Assembly (NCBI GenBank): GCA_045107005.1
Contig: JBGCFP010000032.1
Location: forward strand, 1 to 64,000
Direction: 5' to 3'
Source: JBCCMA01 sp045107005
GTDB lineage: Bacteria > Pseudomonadota > Gammaproteobacteria > Steroidobacterales > JBCCMA01
DNA length: 64,000 nucleotides
Positions 24,602 to 33,488 of the stretch are shown piece by piece. The notes beneath the pieces were generated by a model that did no database searches, was not told where the DNA came from, and was given only the letters and a program-made list of their open reading frames with translations. Position 1 is the first letter of the stretch. Every line of letters begins with the position of its first letter. The position numbers and the translations under genes were made by a program.

Positions 24602-26349
24602 GCGCATCGGACAAAAGTGCGCGGCGACTGCGTGCCAGATTGAGTGCGCACCTTGAGGTGATTTACGGCGAGTCCGCCACGGAATCGCTGGTGACGCAGT
24701 TGGTCGACGCCATGCGCTATCCTGAACAAATCAAGGAGCCGGTGCCCTACCAGAACTACTGGGATCAGGCGGACTGCTGGTTGATCGCCTACGCCACTTC
24801 CATCCGCGAATCGGGCGAGATGGGCTTGCCCACGCTGCGCGCGTTTTGCGATCAACATCTGGCACCGGTGATCAACGGTATTCACGTGCTGCCGTTTTAC
24901 CCATTCAGCTCCGACGATGGTTTCGCGGTCATCGACTATCTCGCCGTCGACGATGCCGCTGGTACCTGGGAGCACGTCGACGATCTGGCCTCGAGTTACC
25001 GCTTAATGGCGGATTTGGTGATCAACCACGCGTCGAGCCAGTCGCAGTGGTTTCAAAACTTTATCGCGAGAAAAGACCCGGGCCAGCACTACTTCAAAGA
25101 GGTTATGCCGCAAGACGATCTGAGTCAGGTCGTACGGCCGCGCTCGACGCCGTTGCGCCAGCAGGTGGCCACTGCCGACGGCGAACGCTGGGTGTGGTGC
25201 ACGTTCGGGCCCGATCAGGTGGATCTGGATTTTGGCAATACAGACGTGCTGCTGCGGTTTGTCGAGATCATTCGGTTTTACCTTGAACACGGTGTTCGCG
25301 TGCTGCGTCTCGACGCGGTGGCGTTTTTGTGGAAAGAGCCCGGCACAACGTCGTTGCACGATCAAAAGACCCACGAGGTCATCAAGCTTCTGCGTACGTT
25401 GATCGAGTTTTACGATCCGTCGGTCATGCTTATCACCGAAACCAACGTACCCAATCGGGACAACATTACCTACTTTGGGAACTCGAATGAAGCGCACGCG
25501 ATTTACAATTTCTCTTTGCCGCCGCTGCTGATTTACACGCTGTTGACCGGCAACTGCAAACACCTGAAAACCTGGTTGATGAGTATGCCTCCGGCGCGTC
25601 TGGGTACCGCCTACCTCAATTTCATCGCGTCGCACGATGGCATCGGACTGCGTCCTGTCGACGGCTTGCTCTCGGTCTCTGAACGAGCCGAGCTGTTGGA
25701 TACACTGACCGGGTTCGGCGGGAAAATCTCGCTGCGAACCGGCCCCGACGGCGCGCCGCACCCGTATGAAGTTAATATTAGTTTGATTGATGCGCTGGCA
25801 GGCACGGTTGCGGGCGGTGCGGATGAGCTGGCGATCCCGCGACTCCTGTGCGCTCATGCGATCATGCTGGCGCTGGAAGGCATTCCGGCCATCTACATTC
25901 ACAGCTTGTTGGGGACGCCCAACGATGTTGAGGGTGTCGCGCGGACCGGTCAGTATCGGTCGATCAATCGGCGCGTCTGGGAGCGCAGCGACATTGAAGC
26001 GCTGCTGGACGACCCGTCCAGTACTCAGGCGAAAGCGTTGGGCGGTCTTCGCGCGCTTTTGGAGATCCGCCGCAGGCAAGCGGCCTTTCACCCCAACGCC
26101 ATTCAGTTCACGCTGCAGCTTGGCCTGGAAATTTTCGGCGTGTGGCGTCAGTCCATGGATCGACAGCAGGATATCTTCTGTATCAACAACGTCAGTGACG
26201 AGCCTCGGTCCGTCGAATTGGAGAATATCAACCTCGTCAGTACATCGGTCTGGCGGGATCTGATCAGCGGTGCAGTGATCGAAGACGGGCAGGCTCATCT
26301 CGAGCTCGCGCCTTACCAAAGCGCATGGCTGACCAATTCGACGAACTGA
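24598..26349 (+). CDS. GH13_18-type phosphorylase, probably glucosylglycerate phosphorylase
   Basis: The 583-residue protein has the sucrose-phosphorylase-like GH13 layout: INGIHVLPFYPFSSDDGFAV, ADLVINHAS, GVRVLRLDAVAFLWKE (nucleophile), LITETNVPN (acid/base) and FIASHDGIGLRP. GH13_18 contains sucrose, sucrose-6-phosphate and glucosylglycerate phosphorylases. Lying between the synthase gene and a glycerate kinase gene, the last is by far the best fit: glucosylglycerate + phosphate gives glucose-1-phosphate + D-glycerate. The specificity is inferred from context, not from residues. Confidence 0.82.
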   Translation: MSASDKSARRLRARLSAHLEVIYGESATESLVTQLVDAMRYPEQIKEPVPYQNYWDQADCWLIAYATSIRESGEMGLPTLRAFCDQHLAPVINGIHVLPFYPFSSDDGFAVIDYLAVDDAAGTWEHVDDLASSYRLMADLVINHASSQSQWFQNFIARKDPGQHYFKEVMPQDDLSQVVRPRSTPLRQQVATADGERWVWCTFGPDQVDLDFGNTDVLLRFVEIIRFYLEHGVRVLRLDAVAFLWKEPGTTSLHDQKTHEVIKLLRTLIEFYDPSVMLITETNVPNRDNITYFGNSNEAHAIYNFSLPPLLIYTLLTGNCKHLKTWLMSMPPARLGTAYLNFIASHDGIGLRPVDGLLSVSERAELLDTLTGFGGKISLRTGPDGAPHPYEVNISLIDALAGTVAGGADELAIPRLLCAHAIMLALEGIPAIYIHSLLGTPNDVEGVARTGQYRSINRRVWERSDIEALLDDPSSTQAKALGGLRALLEIRRRQAAFHPNAIQFTLQLGLEIFGVWRQSMDRQQDIFCINNVSDEPRSVELENINLVSTSVWRDLISGAVIEDGQAHLELAPYQSAWLTNSTN

Positions 26350-27224
26350 GTGCCTTCATGGCACGTCACCGCCTGCCGGCGTCGTTCGCGATCACCGCGA
26401 ATGAGTATTTCGCGCCGTTGGGCCAGTGGCTGGAAAAGCGTTGCGCGCCGAAAGGTGGCGCCACGATGGTGCTGGGCATTAACGGCGCGCAAGGCACGGG
26501 CAAATCCACGCTGTCGAACTTTCTCGCCGAGTATCTGGCACGCCAGTTTGGCCGCAACGTGGTGGAGCTGTCCATCGATGACATTTACCTGACGCGTGCC
26601 GAGCGACAGAATCTTGCTCGAGATGTTCATCCGCTTCTTGTCACACGTGGCGTGCCGGGTACTCACGATCTGGCGCTGGGTTGTTCGGTGATTGACGCTT
26701 TGCAATGTCTGGAATCAGGGCAGTCTTTGCCGGTGCCGCGATTTGATAAGTCCACTGACGATCGCGTGCCAAAGCGTGACTGGCCGCTGGCGGCCGGGCC
26801 GGTCGACGTCATTATTCTCGAAGGGTGGTGCGTGGGTTCGAAAGCGCAGTCCGACAGTGCCGTGGCGGAGCCGATGAATGAACTGGAGGCGGACGAGGAT
26901 GCGGATGGCGTCTGGCGCCGTTTCGTCAACGACCAACTCGCCGATCACTATCCAGCGCTGTTCGGCCGCCTGGACGCGTTGGTGTATCTCGAGGCACCGG
27001 GCTTCGAATCCGTGCGCACGTGGCGGACCGAGCAGGAAGCGAAACTGCGTGCCGTGACCTCGGCGTCGGCACAGGGTTTGCTCAGCGACCGGGAGGTCCT
27101 GCGTTTTGTGGCGCACTTTGAGCGCGTGACGCGCGACAATTTCGAACGATTGCCAAAATCCGCCGATGCGGTAATCAGCCTGGGCACCGATCACGGCGCG
27201 ACCGGCATTCGTTTTCGACTCTGA
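26325..27224 (+). CDS. D-glycerate kinase (GLYK-type P-loop kinase)
   Basis: The 299-residue protein has a P-loop, GINGAQGTGKSTL (residues about 48-60), the DDIYLTRAER segment, RGVPGTHDLALG and VIILEGWCVGSK, the pattern of the plant/cyanobacterial-type glycerate 3-kinase family. It would phosphorylate D-glycerate released by the phosphorylase to 3-phosphoglycerate. The start overlaps the end of the phosphorylase gene by 25 nt, so the four genes 22564-27224 form one tightly coupled operon. 2-kinase activity cannot be excluded. Confidence 0.8.
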   Translation: MADQFDELSAFMARHRLPASFAITANEYFAPLGQWLEKRCAPKGGATMVLGINGAQGTGKSTLSNFLAEYLARQFGRNVVELSIDDIYLTRAERQNLARDVHPLLVTRGVPGTHDLALGCSVIDALQCLESGQSLPVPRFDKSTDDRVPKRDWPLAAGPVDVIILEGWCVGSKAQSDSAVAEPMNELEADEDADGVWRRFVNDQLADHYPALFGRLDALVYLEAPGFESVRTWRTEQEAKLRAVTSASAQGLLSDREVLRFVAHFERVTRDNFERLPKSADAVISLGTDHGATGIRFRL

Positions 27225-27373
27225 GTTCGCGCGGGCGGTGCGCGCAATGGCGGTAGAAATCGACGTTCGCGGCAGGTGCCACGTATGGGCCTCTCGAAAA
27301 CCCCCATGCGATCCAAAACACCAGTAAAATACCGGCTGGGCAAACTCGCCTGTCGCTTTTAGGTGTCAACACC

Positions 27374-27832
27374 ATGCAACTGAACATCAACGGAACGCTG
27401 CACGATCTCGATGTCGAAGACGACATGCCGTTACTTTGGGCGCTGCGTGACGAGCTTGGCTACACCGGCACCAAATACGGCTGCGGCATCGCGCAGTGTG
27501 GAGCGTGCACCGTGCACATTAACGGCCAGGCGGTGCGGTCCTGCCAGATTGCCGTGGGCGAAGTGGCGGGCGCGGTGACGACCATCGAAGGTCTTGGGAC
27601 GCCTGACGCGCCGCACCCGGTTCAGCAGGCGTGGATTGATCATCAGGTTGCGCAGTGTGGGTACTGTCAGTCCGGTCAGATTATGCAGGCAGCGGCGCTG
27701 CTGTCCCGTCATCCCGATCCGTCGGATGACGTCGTTGATCGGGTGATGAGCGGGAATCTGTGTCGCTGTGGCACCTACCCGCGCATTCGCGAGGCGATCA
27801 AAGGTGCGGCGCGCAAAACGGGCGGCGTCTGA
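27374..27832 (+). CDS. 2Fe-2S subunit of a molybdenum hydroxylase (IorA-like)
   Basis: The 152-residue ferredoxin-like protein has the plant-type cluster motif (GCGIAQCGACTVHING) and the second cluster motif (QCGYCQSGQIMQ and NLCRCGTYPRIR), as in isoquinoline 1-oxidoreductase alpha subunits. It passes electrons from the molybdopterin subunit encoded immediately downstream (1 bp gap). Lacking a Tat signal, it probably hitchhikes with the large subunit, which has one. It starts a three-gene set with the Mo subunit and a cytochrome c. Confidence 0.87.
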   Translation: MQLNINGTLHDLDVEDDMPLLWALRDELGYTGTKYGCGIAQCGACTVHINGQAVRSCQIAVGEVAGAVTTIEGLGTPDAPHPVQQAWIDHQVAQCGYCQSGQIMQAAALLSRHPDPSDDVVDRVMSGNLCRCGTYPRIREAIKGAARKTGGV

Positions 27833-27833
27833 G

Positions 27834-30077
27834 ATGGGCACGCTACGGACCGTCGCCAGACGGTCGTTTCTGATCGGTTCTGCGGCGCTGGCAGGCGGTG
27901 TCGCTTTTGGTCTTTACGCTGTGCGTCGACCCCACGACAATCCACTGGCCGAGTCGCTGCAGCCCGACGAGGTCACGTTTAATCCGTGGGTAAAAATCAG
28001 CCCGACCGGCATCACGCTCATCGCCCCGCATACCGATCTTGGACAAGGTGCACGGTCTGTTCAGGCGGCGCTGATTGCCGAAGAGATGGATCTTTCGTTC
28101 GAGCAGTTCGATGTGGACGTCGGTGTGCCCGCGCCCGCCTACTGGAACGGTGCAGCGGTGGACGATGCAGTACCGTTTGTTCGCAGCGACCAGAGTCTGG
28201 TGGCCGAGTCGGCACGTGGCATCGTGAGCGCCGTACTGAAACTCATGGGCACCCAGGTGACCGGCGGCTCTGCGACCGTCGCGGATTCCTACATCAAACT
28301 GCGTACGGCTGGCGCGATCGCGCGCGAGACCCTCAAAGCCGCGGCGGCAAAACGGACCGGTGTTCCCGTAGCGCAACTCAGTACTAAGGACGGCGCGGTG
28401 CGTTTGCCGGACGGGACAAGTATTGCTTACACCGATCTGGCGAGCGAGGCCGCGGCGACCAAACCGGTCAGTGACGTGACATTGCGCGACCCGTCGCAGT
28501 GGAAGTTGTTGGGTAAGGACATGCGCCGTCTGGACGTCATTGGCAAGTCGACCGGAACGTCGGGCTTTGGCATCGATCTGACCATGGAAGGCATGGTCAA
28601 TGCGACGGTGCGGTTCAATCCGCGGCAGGGCGGGACGATACTCGGTTATGACGCGACGGCTGCGCGCAAGATGCCGGGCGTGGTGTCTGTTCTGGAAGTC
28701 ACCAACGGTGTGGCGGTGGTGGCTAACAACACGTGGCGTGCTTTCAAAGCGGCGGATGCGATTACTTTTGATTGGGGGCCGGCGCCTTATCCCGCAGAAA
28801 TGGCCGACCACTGGGCAGCGGTGTCGGCGTCGTTCGTGCCCGAGCGGCTGGACAAGCAGTGGCGCCACGATGGTGACGTGCCCGCCGCGCTTGAGAGCGA
28901 GGCCGAGCCGGTAAGTGCCGAGTATCGGGCGCCCTACCTGGCGCACGCGCCGCTGGAGCCAATCAGTGCTTTGGTACTGGTGACCGATCAGCGCGCCGAC
29001 ATTTGGGTGGCGCATCAGTTTCCGCGCTTTGCGCAACAGCTGGTGGCTGACATTACCGGGCTCGACGTCGACGCGGTACACCTGCACAACCAGTATTGCG
29101 GCGGCAGCTTTGGACACCGACTGGAGTTTGAGAATGTGCGCTACGCGACCGAGGTCGCGATGCAGATGAAAGGCACGCCAGTTAAATTGACGTTTAGTCG
29201 AGAAGAGGATTTTGCGCACGATTACGTGCGTCAAATTGGCATCAGTCGGGCGCGGGGCGTGGCCAAAAACGGACGAATCGAGACGCTGGATATTTCTGTC
29301 GCGTCGCCCGCCGTGATCGCATCGCAGTTTGGCCGCGTGGGTTTGCCCGTGGCTGGCCCGGATGCGCAGCTGCCCGCGGGCATTTGGAACGCTCCTTACG
29401 CGATACCGAACATGCGTGTGCGTGCCTATCGCGTGCCGGGTCTCGCCCCCGTCAGTTCGTGGCGTTCGGTCGGCGCGTCAACGGGTGGGTTTTTTCTCGA
29501 GTCGGCCATCGACGAGCTCATCATTGCGGCCGGTGGCGACCCGCTGGAAGAGCGTCTGCGCTTGTGCAAAGACAACGTCACGCGTCAGGTTCTCGAGGTG
29601 GCTGCCAAGCTATCCGGTTGGGGTGAGCCGCTCCTGCCCGACCAGGGGCGAGGCGTGGCGTTGGTCGAGTCGTTCGGCGTGCCCGTGGCTGAGGTTATTG
29701 AAGTCACCAACACACCGCGCGGCATTCGCATCGATAAGGTTTACGTGGTGGCGGACGTGGGCCGTGTCATCGATCCGGTTAACTTCGATAACCAGGTCAA
29801 AGGTGGCGTCGTCTGGGGCTTGGGCCACGCCATGAATTGCGAAATCACTTACTCTGACGGCATGGCTCAGCAGACCAATTACCACGCGTTCGAGGCGATG
29901 CGTTTGCATCAGTGCCCTGACATCGTCGTCAAAGGCCTGGAAAACGGCAGCGCTATCACCGGCATCGGAGAGCCCCCGGTACCACCGGCAGCACCGGCAC
30001 TCGCCAATGCGATTTTCGCCGCCACCGGGCAGCGCTTGCGCGAAATGCCGTTCAACAAGTGGGTGACCTTCGCATGA
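27834..30077 (+). CDS. Molybdopterin-binding subunit of an aldehyde/isoquinoline oxidoreductase (IorB-like)
   Basis: The ATG at 27834 is chosen because it sits 1 bp after the IorA stop and gives a Tat signal (ARRSFLIGSAALAGG) at the N-terminus; product 747 aa. Family features include TDLGQGARSVQAALIAEEMD, the CGGSFGHRLEFEN segment (variant of the usual GGGFGRR) and the C-terminal GIGEPPVPPAAPALANAI block with the likely catalytic Glu. It would oxidise an aldehyde or N-heterocycle in the periplasm. The 4-nt overlap with the diheme cytochrome gene suggests cytochrome c as electron acceptor. Confidence 0.86.
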   Translation: MGTLRTVARRSFLIGSAALAGGVAFGLYAVRRPHDNPLAESLQPDEVTFNPWVKISPTGITLIAPHTDLGQGARSVQAALIAEEMDLSFEQFDVDVGVPAPAYWNGAAVDDAVPFVRSDQSLVAESARGIVSAVLKLMGTQVTGGSATVADSYIKLRTAGAIARETLKAAAAKRTGVPVAQLSTKDGAVRLPDGTSIAYTDLASEAAATKPVSDVTLRDPSQWKLLGKDMRRLDVIGKSTGTSGFGIDLTMEGMVNATVRFNPRQGGTILGYDATAARKMPGVVSVLEVTNGVAVVANNTWRAFKAADAITFDWGPAPYPAEMADHWAAVSASFVPERLDKQWRHDGDVPAALESEAEPVSAEYRAPYLAHAPLEPISALVLVTDQRADIWVAHQFPRFAQQLVADITGLDVDAVHLHNQYCGGSFGHRLEFENVRYATEVAMQMKGTPVKLTFSREEDFAHDYVRQIGISRARGVAKNGRIETLDISVASPAVIASQFGRVGLPVAGPDAQLPAGIWNAPYAIPNMRVRAYRVPGLAPVSSWRSVGASTGGFFLESAIDELIIAAGGDPLEERLRLCKDNVTRQVLEVAAKLSGWGEPLLPDQGRGVALVESFGVPVAEVIEVTNTPRGIRIDKVYVVADVGRVIDPVNFDNQVKGGVVWGLGHAMNCEITYSDGMAQQTNYHAFEAMRLHQCPDIVVKGLENGSAITGIGEPPVPPAAPALANAIFAATGQRLREMPFNKWVTFA

Positions 30078-30718
30078 AAACAGTGATGAACCTGAGTCTG
30101 CTCGCATTGAGTACATTGCTCGTCGCAATGACTGTTTCGACGTTGGCGAACGAGACCGAGGTTGACGCCGCGGCAACGGAGCAAAGCCCGCCGAGCGTTG
30201 AGTCCGGGCTTGCTGCATGGGCGCGAATCTATGAAGTGGCGTCCCATCCCCGTTGTTCCAACTGTCACGTCGGCGCTGATAATTTGCCGATGTGGTCCGG
30301 CCCAAGCTATGGCGAGACGCGGCCACACGGCATGAACATCGATGCCGGGCAAAGCCGCATTGGTGCCGAATACGTATTGTGCTCAACGTGTCATGTGAAC
30401 AGCGCCGCTACCCAGCGTGGCAATGCGCAACCCCACGCGGCGCCGCGTGTGGCGACGTTGTGGCGTCTGGCCCCGGTCGAGGCCGAGTGGTTCGGCAAAA
30501 GTTCGCAAGAGGTGTGCAACCAGCTGCGCGATCCAAAGCGCAACGGTGGTCGTAGCTATCAGGAGCTCGCCAACCATCTCGGGCACGATGTCATTCTGCA
30601 CTGGGCGTGGCAACCGGGTGGGACGCGGGAGCCGGCACCTTACAGTTTGCGCGAGCACATGGACGACATACTGGAATGGGGCGCCGCCGGGCTGCCCTGC
30701 GATGGTGACGAAGGCTGA
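30074..30718 (+). CDS. Periplasmic diheme cytochrome c
   Basis: The ATG at 30074 overlaps the IorB stop (ATGA) and gives a clean signal peptide (MNLSLLALSTLLVAMTVS); a GTG at 30059 is less likely. Two heme-binding motifs are present, CSNCH and CSTCH, in a 214-residue protein. The HPRCSNCHVGADNLPMW context resembles uncharacterised cytochromes coded with Mo hydroxylases. It probably takes electrons from the IorAB-like enzyme to the respiratory chain. Confidence 0.83.
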   Translation: MKTVMNLSLLALSTLLVAMTVSTLANETEVDAAATEQSPPSVESGLAAWARIYEVASHPRCSNCHVGADNLPMWSGPSYGETRPHGMNIDAGQSRIGAEYVLCSTCHVNSAATQRGNAQPHAAPRVATLWRLAPVEAEWFGKSSQEVCNQLRDPKRNGGRSYQELANHLGHDVILHWAWQPGGTREPAPYSLREHMDDILEWGAAGLPCDGDEG

Positions 30719-30733
30719 GCGAGCGTACTTAGC

Positions 30734-33400
30734 TTAACCACTAACAGCGAGAGGTGGCTCCCGCGTCAGCGTTTTCCCGATTGCCTGCTCAAGCTCGTTG
30801 ACCGAGAACGGTTTGCGCAAGAACGTGCACGTCGGATCAACGGATCTTGAATAGCCGGACATCAACAGAATGGGGAGGCGCGCGTCGTGCTCGCGTAATC
30901 GTGCGGCGAGCTCAAGCCCGTCGAGCTTTCCGGGCATGACAATGTCGGAGATCAGCAGATCTGGCGTGCCATCGCGTGCGACGGCTGCCAGCGCCTCTTC
31001 AGCGTTGACAGCCGTCGACACCTGCATTCCCATCTGCTCGAGCGTTTCCTTGAGCATGTGCAACAGTAATTCGCGATCTTCAACGGCGAGCACGCGGAGC
31101 CCGTGAGTCACTGGGCTGCTCGGTAGCGCTGCGACAGCCGCGTCTTCGTCGGCAGCCAGCATGAGCGGCAGTGAGAGCGTCACGGCGGTGCCGTCACCCG
31201 GACCGGAGTCAATGAGAATATCGCCGCCGGACTGGTGCGCGAAGCCGTACACCATGGACAAACCAAGCCCGGTGCCTTCGCCCGATTTCTTGGTGGTGAA
31301 AAAAGGGTCGAACGCGCGTTGACGAATTTCCTCGGGCATCCCCGTGCCGTTGTCACGGACCTCAATAAACGCCCGGTCATCGGTCGCGCGAATCGCAATA
31401 GTCACCGCGCCGCCGGCAGGCATGGCTTCACGCGCGTTGAGCAGCAGGTTGAGCAAAGACGTTGTCAGCTGCGCCTTGTCGACCAGGGCTCGGCAAGGCT
31501 CGAGCTGAGTTTTCAGCTCGATGCGCTCACCGAGCGTGTTGCGAAAAATCGGCAACGCATCGTGTACGAACGTGTCGAGATCGAGCGATTCTGGTTTCAG
31601 CGGTTGTTTGCGCACGTAGGCCAGCAAGCCACGCGTAATCTTGGCGCCGGTGTCGGCCGCTTCCAGAATGTGATTGAGCGTGTCGCGAGACTGCGTGTCG
31701 TTCGGTCTTTCGATCCGCGATTTTAGCTGCTCCGCGCCCAGTGTGACGACCGACATCAAGTTATTAAAGTCGTGGGCGACGCCCGCCGTTAGCTGACCGA
31801 TCGCGCGCATTTTTTCGCCGTCGGAGAGCTTTTCTGTCAACTTGCGGCGCTCGACTTCCATGCACATGCGCTTGGCCATTTCCTCTTCCATTTCGTTGGT
31901 GCGTTTCGCTACCAGCTCTTCGAGGCGTTCGTTGGCTGCGCGTTCCGTTACGGCCACTCGCTTTTGCATGCGTCGCGAGTGAAACAGGATCAAAACAAGA
32001 AGAAACAGTGCGCCCAGCAGCCAGGTCAAGCGTCTCAGCGTGGATTCCCGCTCCACTTGCTGGCGGGCGACGTCCAGTTCGGTTTTGCGGCGATCCAGCT
32101 CCAGTGACGTGCTCAAGCGCGCCACCTGGTACTGAAAGCTCGCGTCCCACAGTTTCATTTCAAGGCGCACCGCCTCTTCCAGTGTCTCTCGTGCGCTCTC
32201 ATGATCGTTCGCCGCCTTCTGCGTCAGCGCCAGCCCGTTCATGGCGTCGACCAGCAGTTGGTCTGGTTCCTTACCTGACGTATTGGCAATGACGGACTCA
32301 AGCAGCTGCCGCGATGCGTCGATCTTGCCGGTCTTGCGCAAGGCTTCGGCGTACGGCACGACTATGAGTTGAATGCGCGGGTGATGCAGACCGGTGTCAA
32401 AATTCTGACCGGTTATTTCGAGCACTCGATCAAACGTGGTCAATGCGTCAGCGGCGCGATTCGATGCCAACTGCACCAAGCCCAAACCGGTGTAGCCAAA
32501 CGTCATGCCGTCAGGCAGTACCGAATCTTTGAGTTGGTCCATAACCGCCAGCAGCACGCTTTCGGTATCGCCAATCTCGCCGCTGGCCACGCGGGCTTGG
32601 GTGATCATCGATTGCACGACCAACTGGCGTGTAGGGTACAGGTTGACGACCGGTGTGGCCCGCGCCTCCTGCAGCAGTTGCAGTGCTTCACGAGCTCGCC
32701 CCAGATAGGTGTAGCTCGACGCGAGGTTCAGTTGAATCAGCGCTTTGAATTCGGGGTAAGCCAACCGTCTGGCATGTTTCAACGCGACCTCGAAATGCGC
32801 GAGGGACATGCGCGGTCGCAACTGTGTCCCAAAGTGCAGGCCGACCATATTGTTGGATGCAGCCAGCAGCCCATCGTCTTCGATTGTTGTGGCGAGCTCG
32901 AGTGTGCGCTCGGCTTCCTCAAGTGAGCGCGGGTGATGCCCTTCGCGATAGTGAATGTAAGCCAGCGTCGCGTGACGAAACGCTTGTACGAACGGGTTGC
33001 CGGACAACGCGCCGCCGTTCTTGACCTCGGCACAGGAGGTTTCTGCGGCGGCTAAGCGCTGCCGATGGTCAAGTTGGCAGCGAGTGATTTGCGCGATGTC
33101 TTTGGCATCGCCGGCGGACGTGATTTCTGATTCCGCCCTCTCAAGGTAGGCTCGAGCGGTCGGCACAGACTGGTTGATTGCATGATCGGCGAGAGTGAGG
33201 TTAGCGCGGATACGTGTGCGTCGAGATTCTGCGTCGGTAGTTTCTGCGATCGCCAGCAGCGCCATTTTGTCCAGCGCCCGTGTCTCCCGCCAGAGCGTGC
33301 CGTCCACTGCGTCACTGCCAGGTGCTGACAGTGCAAGCGTGAGCGCGATGCAGCACGGAGGCCAGGTCAATCGCAATTTCCACTTTCGTGTAGCAATCAT
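30734..33400 (-). CDS. Hybrid sensor histidine kinase/response regulator with TPR-like periplasmic sensor
   Basis: The 888-residue protein begins with a signal/anchor sequence. A long helical, Ala/Leu/Arg-rich region follows (about 40-430) with TPR-like repeats, then a membrane span (LTWLLGALFLLVLILFH) and a coiled-coil linker. The kinase core has the H box AHDFNNLMSV, the N and G boxes (DNGTGM, GEGTGLGLSMVYGFA) and F box FDPFFTTK. The C-terminal receiver (about 770-885) has the acidic pocket AVEDRE, phospho-acceptor Asp in LISDIVMPGKLDG and the Lys in FLRKPFS. No output domain is attached and no cognate regulator gene is adjacent. Confidence 0.88.
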   Translation of the reverse strand: MIATRKWKLRLTWPPCCIALTLALSAPGSDAVDGTLWRETRALDKMALLAIAETTDAESRRTRIRANLTLADHAINQSVPTARAYLERAESEITSAGDAKDIAQITRCQLDHRQRLAAAETSCAEVKNGGALSGNPFVQAFRHATLAYIHYREGHHPRSLEEAERTLELATTIEDDGLLAASNNMVGLHFGTQLRPRMSLAHFEVALKHARRLAYPEFKALIQLNLASSYTYLGRAREALQLLQEARATPVVNLYPTRQLVVQSMITQARVASGEIGDTESVLLAVMDQLKDSVLPDGMTFGYTGLGLVQLASNRAADALTTFDRVLEITGQNFDTGLHHPRIQLIVVPYAEALRKTGKIDASRQLLESVIANTSGKEPDQLLVDAMNGLALTQKAANDHESARETLEEAVRLEMKLWDASFQYQVARLSTSLELDRRKTELDVARQQVERESTLRRLTWLLGALFLLVLILFHSRRMQKRVAVTERAANERLEELVAKRTNEMEEEMAKRMCMEVERRKLTEKLSDGEKMRAIGQLTAGVAHDFNNLMSVVTLGAEQLKSRIERPNDTQSRDTLNHILEAADTGAKITRGLLAYVRKQPLKPESLDLDTFVHDALPIFRNTLGERIELKTQLEPCRALVDKAQLTTSLLNLLLNAREAMPAGGAVTIAIRATDDRAFIEVRDNGTGMPEEIRQRAFDPFFTTKKSGEGTGLGLSMVYGFAHQSGGDILIDSGPGDGTAVTLSLPLMLAADEDAAVAALPSSPVTHGLRVLAVEDRELLLHMLKETLEQMGMQVSTAVNAEEALAAVARDGTPDLLISDIVMPGKLDGLELAARLREHDARLPILLMSGYSRSVDPTCTFLRKPFSVNELEQAIGKTLTREPPLAVSG

Positions 33401-33488
33401 TACTTTACTAGTTTAGCGCATGCGACAGATTAGTGGCGTGGCGTATCCTGTCCGGGCCCCGGCCTTCGAGACTGCTACACTAAATTTG

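Noticed and set aside
25003..26319. 438-codon minus-strand frame
   Set aside because: Antisense to the GH13_18 phosphorylase and Arg/Gln/Val-biased; no recognisable protein features.
27843..29234. 463-codon minus-strand frame
   Set aside because: Antisense to the Mo-hydroxylase large subunit, which has clear motifs; the frame has no domain or ribosome-binding site.
30366..30379. GAATACGTATTG, similar to the putative operator
   Set aside because: It lies inside the cytochrome c coding sequence, is unpaired and is far from any promoter; one chance match is expected.
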